Assembly (NCBI GenBank): GCA_913058165.1
Contig: CAJXQV010000084.1
Span: 1-5,923, forward strand
Reading direction: 5' to 3'
From: an uncultured Chromatiales bacterium
GTDB lineage: Bacteria; Pseudomonadota; Gammaproteobacteria; Steroidobacterales; GCA-2729495
DNA length: 5,923 bases
Shown here: piece after piece, positions 1-5,359 of the stretch
Position numbering within the stretch: position 1 is the stretch's first letter
Layout of the letters: every line of letters starts with the position of its first letter
Notes under the pieces: model-generated
What the model was told of the DNA's origin: nothing
The model's input: only the letters and a program-made list of their open reading frames with translations
Database searches by the model: none
Position numbers and translations under genes: made by a program

Positions 1-30
1 TCGGCAGCGTCAGATGTGTATAAGAGACAG
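1..30 (+). other. Residual Nextera Read 1 adapter with Tn5 mosaic end (not genomic)
   Basis: These 30 bases are the 3' 30 nt of the Illumina Nextera Read 1 transposase adapter, ending in the 19-bp Tn5 mosaic end at positions 12-30. It is a library-construction sequence, not part of the organism. The same adapter appears in reverse complement at the other end of the window, as expected for untrimmed read-through. An ATG inside it (position 16) opens an artificial in-frame start for the first gene, adding five adapter-encoded residues (MYKRQ). Confidence 0.98.
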
Positions 31-501
31 TTTGTACTGCTTGCGCTTAACGGGGTGTTCCTCACCGTGCTGTGGCTGCGACAGGATCCGCAGCCACCCG
101 CAGACTCTGCGCCTCAGCTGCGACAAGCACCCGTTCGTGAAAACACCCGGCCTGCCGCCAACAACAGCACAGCTGCCGAACAGCAGCTAATACCCGCGCC
201 CGCAGCTAACGCTGCAGCCGCTGCAACAGTTCGGATACCGAAAACCGCACCGGCGCCAAGTAGCAATGAGCAACTGCCCTCAATGGAAACCCTGCAACTG
301 AAGGGTGTCATTACACTGCCACCAATGCGCATCGATCTTCATGTGTACAGTGAAGTTCCGGCAGAGCGGTTTGTCTTTGTGAACATGAAAAAGCAGACTG
401 AAGGGTCGCAGTTGCCCGAAGGCCCGACGGTTGAAACCATTACTCCGGAAGGCGTTACCCTGTTTTGGCAGGGGCAACGGTTTGTGATGTCGAAAAACTA
501 G
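31..501 (+). CDS. gspB: Type II secretion system protein GspB, 5'-truncated by contig end
   Basis: The 156 genuine residues have the layout of GspB/ExeB, the inner-membrane partner of the GspA ATPase that helps assemble the type II secretion secretin. A hydrophobic membrane segment (about residues 1-17, FVLLALNGVFLTVLWL) is followed by a periplasmic Pro/Ala/Gln-rich linker (about 20-85) and a small C-terminal domain. That domain carries the hallmark pattern of the T2SSB family: LPPMRIDLHVYSEVPAERFV, then VFVN, then a TPEGV...WQGQRF ending (about 96-154). The apparent ATG at position 16 lies in the adapter and is false, so the true N-terminus, including the cytoplasmic leader, is missing. No gspA is visible because the contig starts here. 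The stop is TAG at 499-501. The family assignment is confident from the C-terminal domain; the N-terminal length is unknown. Confidence 0.85.
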   Translation, partial: FVLLALNGVFLTVLWLRQDPQPPADSAPQLRQAPVRENTRPAANNSTAAEQQLIPAPAANAAAAATVRIPKTAPAPSSNEQLPSMETLQLKGVITLPPMRIDLHVYSEVPAERFVFVNMKKQTEGSQLPEGPTVETITPEGVTLFWQGQRFVMSKN

Positions 502-572
502 TTCGCGTTTCCGGCAGCCTGATATTCCTTTAGCGAAACACCTTTCCCGCGTTTAAACGCTGGCGAAAACTG

Positions 573-599
573 CTCTATTCAGAAAAGCCCGAATAAGAG
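573..599 (-). terminator. Possible weak hairpin terminator downstream of yadH
   Basis: In the convergent gap between gspB and yadH (502-626), CTCTATTC (573-580) can pair with GAATAAGAG (591-599) to make an 8-bp stem with one bulged base and a 10-nt loop. Read on the minus strand it lies about 28 nt past the yadH stop and is followed after a few bases by a short T run (the complement of AAAA at 566-569). It has no real U-tract on the plus strand. The stem is AT-rich, so this is a tentative call. The rest of the gap shows only a 12-bp palindrome at 549-560. Confidence 0.25.
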
Positions 600-626
600 T
601 CCTCGTGCAAATCAGCCAAGGCCCAA

Positions 627-1409
627 TCAGTCGCGCAATCCAATACCTTTATGAATGAGGTAGTAACAGGTGACTGCAAACAATGCCAGAAACACCAGAA
701 TTACAGCAAAAGCGGAGCCAATGCTGATGTCAGACACCCCAATAATACCGTAGCGGAAGCCGTTTACCATATACAGAATCGGATTGACCTTGGAAAGGCC
801 GGCCCAAAAATCGGGCAAGAGTGATGTGGTGTAAAACACGCCGCCCAAATAGGTCAATGGTGCCAAAATAAATGCCGGAATAATTGCGATATCATCAAAT
901 TTTCTGGCGAATATAGCGTTAATCATCCCCGCCATAGAAAAGACCATGGCAGTAAGAATAAGAACCGCGAAAGCAATAAACGGGTGCTTTACGTCAATAT
1001 CGGTGAAGAACAGCGCGACCACTGTAACGATAGCACCGACGGCAAGACCGCGGACAACGCCACCCATCACATGCCCAAGAATAATCACCCAGCCACTTAA
1101 CGGGGATACCAACATTTCTTGAAGGTAGCCTTGAAACTTGGCCCCAAAAAATGAAGACACTACGTTACCGTATGAGCTTGTAATGACCGACATCATAATC
1201 AAACCCGGCGCCATAAACTGCATGTAGTCGAAGCCGCCCATATCACCAATTCGCCGCCCGATAAGGTTACCGAAAATGACGAAGTAGAGCGACATAGTGA
1301 TTGCGGGCGGCACTATGGTCTGCACCCAGATTCGCGCAACACGCGAAGTCTCTTTACGAACGATGGTGTACAAACCAACCAGCTGAATTTTTAATGGGGC
1401 GCCTGACAT
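627..1409 (-). CDS. yadH: ABC-2 type transporter permease, YadH family
   Basis: This 260-residue integral membrane protein is the permease half of a YadG/YadH-type ABC exporter. From memory it closely follows E. coli YadH (about 256 aa), sharing IWVQT.VPP.ITM.LYF.IFGNLIG near the N-terminus, SSFFGAKFQ (residues 85-93), FDDI...PLTYLGGVFY (171-193) and NP..YM..GFRYG (209-221). About six membrane segments are visible: roughly 29-50, 66-86, 106-135, 143-166, 174-196 and 232-252. The ATG overlaps the yadG stop by one base (TAATG). A strong Shine-Dalgarno, GGGAGGG (complement of 1417-1423), lies seven bases upstream inside yadG and fixes the start. The exported substrate of this family is not established, and nothing in the window identifies it. 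Confidence 0.95.
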   Translation of the reverse strand: MSGAPLKIQLVGLYTIVRKETSRVARIWVQTIVPPAITMSLYFVIFGNLIGRRIGDMGGFDYMQFMAPGLIMMSVITSSYGNVVSSFFGAKFQGYLQEMLVSPLSGWVIILGHVMGGVVRGLAVGAIVTVVALFFTDIDVKHPFIAFAVLILTAMVFSMAGMINAIFARKFDDIAIIPAFILAPLTYLGGVFYTTSLLPDFWAGLSKVNPILYMVNGFRYGIIGVSDISIGSAFAVILVFLALFAVTCYYLIHKGIGLRD

Positions 1410-2347
1410 TAACCGACCCTCCCATCAGTGGCCGCTTCTTTGCGCTGGGTCAGCCGTATGAACAGTTCTTCAAGGCGGTTGGTTTTATTACGCATGCTTG
1501 AAACGGCAATGCTGCGCTCGTTTAATAGGCTAAACAGGTCATTAAGGCTCTGGCCTCTGCCAACTTCTACCTCAAGTTCCGATGCATTTACCGAACGCAC
1601 TTTAAAGTCCGGCAGAACAGGTGCAGCGTCAAGCGGATTAACCAAATCAAGAACGAAAACCTCCTGATGCAGCTTGCGCAGAATTGCTGACATTCGGTCG
1701 TTCTCAACTATTTTGCCATCGTCGATAATCGCAATGTTGCGGCACAGGGTTTCTGCTTCCTCAAGATAATGGGTTGTCAGAATAATTGTCGTGCCCTGCT
1801 CGTTGATCTCTTTAAGGAACTCCCACATTGAACGACGAATTTCGATATCGACACCGGCAGTAGGCTCATCAAGAATTAATAATTTTGGCGAGTGGACCAG
1901 TGCGCGTGCAATCATTAATCGGCGCTTCATGCCGCCGGAAAGCCCCCGCGCCTGATCATCGCGCCGATCCCATAGCTGAAGCTGACGTAACATCGCCTCC
2001 GTGTGGACCGCTGCTTGCGAGCGCGGTATACCGTAGTAGCCGGCCTGATTCATCACGATGTCATAGCAGCTCTCGTAGAGATTCATATTGATCTCCTGTG
2101 GCACAACACCAATGCATGCTTTCGCCGCGTAAACATCGTTATCGAGGCTGTGACCAAATACTCGAACATCACCGTCAGTTTTATTTACCAACGAAGTGAT
2201 GATACCTATGGTGGTGGTTTTACCGGCGCCATTCGGCCCGAGCAGCGCAAAGAAATCGCCCTCTTCAACTTCCAGGTCAATACCGCGTAAAGCCCGAATT
2301 CCGTTGGGGTAGGTTTTAGTAAGACTATTTATCGCTAATGCTTTCAT
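1409..2347 (-). CDS. yadG: ABC transporter ATP-binding protein, YadG family
   Basis: This 312-residue ATPase powers the exporter formed with the overlapping YadH. Counting from the chosen start, it has Walker A GPNGAGKTT (37-45), Q-loop Q84, signature LSGGMKRR (136-143), Walker B LLILDEPTAGVD (156-167) and H-switch H193 (LTTHYLEEAE). The C-terminal tail ends with SMRNK.NRLEELF, as in E. coli YadG. The start is ambiguous. ATG at 2347 gives an N-terminus (MKALAINSLTKTYPNG) that fits YadG length and is preferred. ATG at 2398 would add 17 residues with no family resemblance. Neither has a convincing Shine-Dalgarno, and both ATGs lie in the same 10-base context (TGCCGCATGA). The downstream yadH overlap indicates translational coupling. 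The function is confident as an ABC ATPase; the substrate is unknown. Confidence 0.95.
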   Translation of the reverse strand: MKALAINSLTKTYPNGIRALRGIDLEVEEGDFFALLGPNGAGKTTTIGIITSLVNKTDGDVRVFGHSLDNDVYAAKACIGVVPQEINMNLYESCYDIVMNQAGYYGIPRSQAAVHTEAMLRQLQLWDRRDDQARGLSGGMKRRLMIARALVHSPKLLILDEPTAGVDIEIRRSMWEFLKEINEQGTTIILTTHYLEEAETLCRNIAIIDDGKIVENDRMSAILRKLHQEVFVLDLVNPLDAAPVLPDFKVRSVNASELEVEVGRGQSLNDLFSLLNERSIAVSSMRNKTNRLEELFIRLTQRKEAATDGRVG

Positions 2348-2453
2348 GCGGCACATTGTGAAGACCTTAGCGTCACAAACCAAGAGCCTTTGTGTCATGC
2401 GGCAGCAGCACGGTCACCACAAGGGTTGGCAAGCGAGCTATCTAAAACATCGG

Positions 2454-3065
2454 TCAGCCAAGAGTTCGCGCAACCAATAGGGGTAATGCAGCCAACCTAG
2501 CTACGGTATTGGTCTCGCTATCTGCCGAGTTCGCGACACGCACTAAATCTGGCCAGAAACGCGGATCGGTAGTGAAGCGCGCTAACAATTTGCGTGGGGC
2601 ATGTTCGACGAGATTACGGATTTCCCCAAAACTCATTGCCGCAAGTGAAGCAATTGATTCCTGCCGCAAGCCTAAGAACAAGCGTGCCGCAGCTGTGTCA
2701 CGACGGACCACCGACCAAATATAAGTTAGGAGGCCCGCCGCGAACACCTTAACGTCACATTGCCAAACCGCAGATACCTCTTCGGATATGGCTCCGTTTT
2801 GCTGGCATCTCAAGTCATGACAACCCATGGGGGAATCCGCACTTGAGGATAGCAGGGGTGCCAGTTCGACGAGCAGGCACGGCACCTCTTCAAGTCTGCC
2901 GTAAATCGGGAAATCGGTTTCCCGCAGTGCCTGCAACGATTGCTGCGGCATACCGAACAGGCTTTCTGTGTCCGGGGCGGCCGGGTCCAGCATCAGCCTA
3001 ATGAATTCTCGATTGAACTCGGCAATTTCAGGGTAAACATCCAAATCAGGGAATACAGCTCGCAT
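2454..3065 (-). CDS. Putative tandem FlhD-FlhD fusion regulator
   Basis: This 203-residue protein looks like two FlhD-like domains in one chain. The C-terminal copy (about 104-203) follows E. coli FlhD, as I recall it, almost without gaps: RDTAAARLFLGL, then S.ASLAAMSFGEI.NLVEH, then LLARF, ending with PLLVARTL where FlhD has IMLSTRLL. The N-terminal copy (about 13-70) repeats the core: SLFGMPQQSLQALRETDF, then GRLEE. Residues 36-60 and 130-154 align ungapped at a constant offset of 94 with seven identities (G, Q, S, L, F, L, E). A Ser/Cys/Gln-rich linker (about 71-103) separates them. Known FlhD is about 115 residues and acts with FlhC as FlhD4C2 to recruit RNA polymerase. The ATG at 3065 has GGAG eight bases upstream (complement of 3074-3077), so the N-terminal copy appears to be translated. 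It is divergent from the flhC-like gene, which supports a joint role. The Cys that links FlhD subunits in E. coli is not at the aligned position in the C-terminal copy. FlhD relationship is fairly sure; the regulated genes are unknown. Confidence 0.7.
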   Translation of the reverse strand: MRAVFPDLDVYPEIAEFNREFIRLMLDPAAPDTESLFGMPQQSLQALRETDFPIYGRLEEVPCLLVELAPLLSSSADSPMGCHDLRCQQNGAISEEVSAVWQCDVKVFAAGLLTYIWSVVRRDTAAARLFLGLRQESIASLAAMSFGEIRNLVEHAPRKLLARFTTDPRFWPDLVRVANSADSETNTVARLAALPLLVARTLG

Positions 3066-3096
3066 TCTAGACGCTCCAGTGCCAAAACAGATGATT

Positions 3097-3125
3097 ACTA
3101 TATAGGGGCGTTTTGGATCCTATAA
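3097..3125 (-). promoter_or_regulatory. Candidate promoter for the tandem-FlhD gene
   Basis: Read on the minus strand, TATAGT (complement of 3097-3102) matches five of six bases of the -10 consensus. Seventeen bases upstream, TTATAG (complement of 3120-3125) is a poor -35. The predicted start of transcription near 3090 would give a leader of about 25 nt before the ATG at 3065. The dyad TCCTATAAGGA lies over the weak -35, as would suit an activator or repressor site. The region is AT-rich, so chance -10 matches are likely. Confidence 0.3.
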
Positions 3126-3172
3126 GGAGCTATATTACCTTATATGGTCGAAAAACCTCATATACGGTATAT
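3098..3172. promoter_or_regulatory. Array of short dyads in the flhD/flhC divergent region (candidate operators)
   Basis: The divergent intergenic region holds a run of short inverted repeats built around TATA cores: CTATATAG (3098-3105, perfect), TCCTATAAGGA (3118-3128, perfect 4+3+4), ACCTTATATGGT (3137-3148, five of six pairs) and ACCTCATATACGGT (3155-3168, five of seven pairs). The last overlaps a perfect 6+1+6 dyad at 3160-3172. Their centres are about 21.5, 19.5 and 19 bp apart, close to two helical turns, which suits a multimer binding one face. They do not match the enteric FlhDC box as I know it. Direct evidence is only the pattern. Confidence 0.35.
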
Positions 3173-3181
3173 TTAGGTGTA

Positions 3182-3209
3182 TTGACTGGATTTAGAAAGA
3201 TCACATAAC
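3182..3209 (+). promoter_or_regulatory. Candidate sigma70 promoter for the FlhC-like gene
   Basis: TTGACT (3182-3187) matches five of six -35 bases, and CATAAC (3204-3209) sixteen bases later matches four of six -10 bases. Transcription would start near 3216 and yield a leader of about 25 nt that contains the Shine-Dalgarno. The last dyad of the upstream array would be centred near -54. An alternative -10, TAACAA at 3206-3211, is weaker. Confidence 0.4.
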
Positions 3210-3229
3210 AATAATAATGACAACATCAT

Positions 3230-3235
3230 GAGGTG
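3230..3235 (+). promoter_or_regulatory. Ribosome binding site of the FlhC-like gene
   Basis: GAGGTG stands five bases before the ATG at 3241. It is the strongest Shine-Dalgarno on the plus strand of the window and fixes the start of the FlhC-like gene. Confidence 0.75.
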
Positions 3236-3240
3236 TAACC

Positions 3241-3807
3241 ATGCGTATCACCGACCACCGCTACAACGGCGAAATCGAACGTTTTAACTTGGCTGTCCGA
3301 ATGATTGGGCACGAGGCTCGTACCGGCACTATTCGAAAATGCACAGGCTTTACCGAGGACAGGATCCGCAAAATTTACGGCAGTTATTTTAAATCTAACG
3401 CCGACAATGTCATCAAACGGCGGCGCGGTAAGTCACCCACCCAAGTCAGTATTTTTATTAATACCAACAAACACCAATTCGAATCGACGGTGCTGGCATG
3501 TTTATTTGTCATGTGCGGAGTCGTGGCTTTCGACACTAAAGGCATGCCGGCAACCACCTGCGGACTTGATAAAGTCGTTGTTGGACAGCGCCTCTGTGAG
3601 GCATTCGAGCGCTACCTGCAATTGCACCCGAGCCCTAATTTCTCATTTGAAAAAGCATGGGGGCTATTTATCGCGCTGACCCAAGCGAATGAACTGACGC
3701 TCTCCAGTTGTGAAAGTTGCAACGGCAAATACATTCACGATAGGTACGCTCTCAACTATCACTTCTGTGCCAGCTGCGAATTGCTCGATGCGGCTGTAAG
3801 GATGTAA
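3241..3807 (+). CDS. FlhC-family transcriptional regulator
   Basis: The 188-residue product fits the FlhC family of class I flagellar master-regulator subunits in length and motifs. Near the N-terminus, ARTGTIRKCTGFTEDRIRKIY (about 26-46) matches the FlhC segment GAR...T..S..R...LY. The basic stretch KRRRGKSP (59-66) sits where FlhC has its SPP/KG loop. Near the C-terminus, SSCESC (C157, C160) and FCASC (C176, C179) recreate the four-cysteine zinc site (CxxC-15-CxxC here; CxxC-16-CxxC in E. coli). FlhC contacts DNA in the FlhD4C2 complex. In enterics flhC lies directly after flhD in one operon; here it is divergent from a tandem-FlhD gene, and no flagellar genes are seen. The start has a good GAGGTG site, and nudC follows within about 30 nt. 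The family call is confident; a flagellar role is not supported by the context, so I leave the symbol blank. Confidence 0.8.
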   Translation: MRITDHRYNGEIERFNLAVRMIGHEARTGTIRKCTGFTEDRIRKIYGSYFKSNADNVIKRRRGKSPTQVSIFINTNKHQFESTVLACLFVMCGVVAFDTKGMPATTCGLDKVVVGQRLCEAFERYLQLHPSPNFSFEKAWGLFIALTQANELTLSSCESCNGKYIHDRYALNYHFCASCELLDAAVRM

Positions 3808-3839
3808 AGTGATTATTCCTTTAGGCATTGGCAGGGTTA

Positions 3840-4787
3840 ATGGATCGTATTCAAACCTACTTTTCAGGCGGTGCCATCGATCGTATGAGCGCTCTGCGCA
3901 AGGATGCGCAATCGCTGCAGCGGTTATTGGAGCAACCCAGCACTTACCTGCTGCCAGTATCGCAGGGCGAGGTGCTTGTTCGCGATGGAAAGCCCGCATT
4001 GCTTGGGTTTGCGGATATTTCTATCGCCACGCATCAGCAAATCCCTACGCTCGAGCAACTGGTGTATTTAGGCCGCATCTCCGACTTGGATCTTTTCGCA
4101 TTTAACACCCGCTCGACCAGCAGCTTCAGCGTTCCCCAAGACTGTAAGTTTCTTAGCGGACGTGAGCTCATGGGTAGCGTAGACAATGCGTCGGCATCAT
4201 TACTGGCTTATGCCCGCGGCATTCTGAACTGGCATGATACCCACATGTTCTGCGGTCATTGTGGCGCTCCCAACTGCAGCACTGAGGGCGGCTTCGTTAT
4301 GAAGTGCTCGGCATGCAGTCAACGCAGCTTTCCGAGACTCGATCCGGCAATCATCGTACTGGTCGCCCACGAAAACCGCTGCCTGCTAGGACGCCAGGCG
4401 AATTGGCCGGAGCAGCGGTTTTCGACCATAGCCGGCTTTGCCGAGCCAGGTGAAAACCTCGAAGATGCAGTCCGACGTGAAGTGCTTGAAGAAACGAACG
4501 TGAGGGTAGGCAGCTGTAACTACCTTGCCTCTCAACCCTGGCCCTTTCCTTCGGCACTAATGGTTGGATTCCATGCAGAAGGTTTGTCCACCGACATCAA
4601 ACTTAACGATGCAGAACTCATCGAGGCCGGCTGGTTCAGCCGCGAAGACCTTCGCAGCAGCTCAATTGTTCTGCCGCCACGGCAATCCATAGCCTTTGAG
4701 CTGATTGCTGCCTGGCATGACCAGTGCAGCGATATCCGGCTCGGTGAGCTCCCCGCATCAGCGGAATTCAACGCACCCAGTGCCTGA
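3840..4787 (+). CDS. nudC: NADH pyrophosphatase NudC (NAD-capped RNA decapping Nudix hydrolase)
   Basis: This Nudix hydrolase cleaves NADH to NMNH and AMP, and in known NudC also removes NAD caps from RNA. Counting from the chosen ATG (315 aa), it has a variable N-terminal domain (1-130), a zinc ribbon (C138, C141, C156, C159; CGHCG...CSAC), then SFPRLDPAII. The Nudix box is at 199-221 (GFAEPGE...REVLEE, with catalytic glutamates). The family marker SQPWPFP is at 231-237. Two motif positions differ from consensus: Asn for Gly in the Nudix box tail (EETNV), and Ala for the final Ser of SQPWPFPxS. The ATG at 3840 has AGGG three bases upstream. A TTG at 3828 would add four residues and cannot be excluded. 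Its start lies 32 nt after the FlhC-like gene, so co-transcription is likely. Confidence 0.93.
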   Translation: MDRIQTYFSGGAIDRMSALRKDAQSLQRLLEQPSTYLLPVSQGEVLVRDGKPALLGFADISIATHQQIPTLEQLVYLGRISDLDLFAFNTRSTSSFSVPQDCKFLSGRELMGSVDNASASLLAYARGILNWHDTHMFCGHCGAPNCSTEGGFVMKCSACSQRSFPRLDPAIIVLVAHENRCLLGRQANWPEQRFSTIAGFAEPGENLEDAVRREVLEETNVRVGSCNYLASQPWPFPSALMVGFHAEGLSTDIKLNDAELIEAGWFSREDLRSSSIVLPPRQSIAFELIAAWHDQCSDIRLGELPASAEFNAPSA

Positions 4788-4812
4788 CCCCCTAATTGTC
4801 AGCACCGGTGGC

Positions 4813-4841
4813 TTGACAGAGAGGCAATTCATCAATAATAT
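4813..4841 (+). promoter_or_regulatory. sigma70 promoter of argR
   Basis: TTGACA (4813-4818) is a perfect -35, followed after an ideal 17-base spacer by TAATAT (4836-4841), four of six for a -10. The -10 lies within the left arm of the 21-bp inverted repeat, so a protein bound there would block RNA polymerase. Transcription would begin around 4848, within the loop of the repeat, giving a leader of about 37 nt. Confidence 0.7.
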
Positions 4842-4880
4842 GCGCATGTGAATTTACTTATGCGCATATTATTGATGAAT
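4827..4880. repeat. Perfect 21-bp inverted repeat, probable ArgR operator (ARG box region)
   Basis: The arms 4827-4847 and 4860-4880 are exact reverse complements of 21 bases each, separated by 12 bases. The arms begin and end with ATTCAT / ATGAAT, the half-site letters of the proteobacterial ARG box (TGAAT...ATTCA), and each also holds the palindrome ATGCGCAT. The repeat overlaps the argR -10 and runs up to four bases before the ATG, a position expected for autorepression by ArgR, whose hexamer binds paired boxes. The half-site order is inverted relative to a textbook ARG box, so the match is suggestive rather than proven. Confidence 0.65.
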
Positions 4881-4884
4881 CGCT

Positions 4885-5340
4885 ATGCCTGCAACGACTG
4901 ACTTACGCGAAAAACGGCGTCAGGCGATTCTGGAGATTATTTCGCAGGAATCCGTCGCACGACAGTCGGTACTTGTGGAAAAGCTTCAGGCAGATGGGTT
5001 TCAGGCCACTCAATCAAGTGTGAGTCGTGATCTGCGCGAAATGAATATCACCAAGAATGGCCAGAATTATGCAGCACCGCAGAACACCAGCGAGGTATCG
5101 CAAGGGCTAATGGATATGCCGGAGGGCTTTGTCCGGCAACTCGATACCGCTGGAGCTAACATCACTGTCATCAAGACGGCAGTGGGAGCGGCGCAACGGG
5201 TTGCTGTTTTTCTGGACCGCAGCGAATGGCCTGAGATTGTCGGTACTATTTCAGGCGATGACACTATTTTTATTGCCACGCGTGATGCACGCGAGCAAAA
5301 AGCTCTGCTCGTCAAACTGCAAAGCAGTTTGACGATTTAA
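4885..5340 (+). CDS. argR: Arginine repressor ArgR
   Basis: The 151-residue product is a full-length ArgR, the arginine-sensing repressor of arginine biosynthesis. The N-terminal winged helix-turn-helix domain (about 8-65) includes the recognition segment QSSVSRDLREM (43-53). The C-terminal arginine-binding/oligomerisation domain (about 85-150) has GANITVIKTAVGAAQRVA (90-107) and GTISGDDTIFIAT (120-132); the Asp pair D125-D126 corresponds to residues that bind arginine in E. coli ArgR. No clear Shine-Dalgarno is visible ahead of the ATG, because the right arm of the dyad occupies that space. argG starts 19 nt downstream, making an argR-argG operon likely. This sequence resembles the ArgR type with a GAAQRVAV...WPEIVGTISG motif more than the E. 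coli one. Confidence 0.95.
   Translation: MPATTDLREKRRQAILEIISQESVARQSVLVEKLQADGFQATQSSVSRDLREMNITKNGQNYAAPQNTSEVSQGLMDMPEGFVRQLDTAGANITVIKTAVGAAQRVAVFLDRSEWPEIVGTISGDDTIFIATRDAREQKALLVKLQSSLTI
5309..5335 (+). terminator. Perfect 12-bp hairpin in the last codons of argR (possible attenuator)
   Basis: TCGTCAAACTGC (5309-5320) and GCAGTTTGACGA (5324-5335) form a perfect 12-bp stem with an AAA loop, inside the argR reading frame and ending two codons before its end. It is followed only by TTTAA, a very short U run. It could be a weak intrinsic terminator lowering transcription into argG, or a stabilising processing structure. Confidence 0.45.
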
Positions 5341-5359
5341 CCACCAGGAATTACGACGC

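Noticed and set aside
549..560. 12-bp palindrome GCGTTTAAACGC between gspB and yadH
   Set aside because: Only a 4-bp stem is possible with a loop, with no U-tract; too weak for a terminator and without other context to call an operator.
2003..2290. Plus-strand 95-residue frame inside yadG
   Set aside because: It is the complement of the conserved ATPase core, so its openness follows from that gene's codons.
3138..3147. CC-TTATAT-GG resembles a CArG box
   Set aside because: CArG boxes belong to eukaryotic MADS proteins; in this bacterial DNA it is better read as one of the local dyads.
2454..3807. Calling the pair the flagellar master switch flhDC
   Set aside because: The homology supports FlhD/FlhC family membership, but divergent layout, the tandem FlhD and lack of flagellar genes in view do not support a flagellar role.
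3664..3999. 111-residue minus-strand frame across the flhC-like/nudC junction
   Set aside because: It overlaps two recognised genes antisense, and shows no recognisable motif or ribosome binding site.
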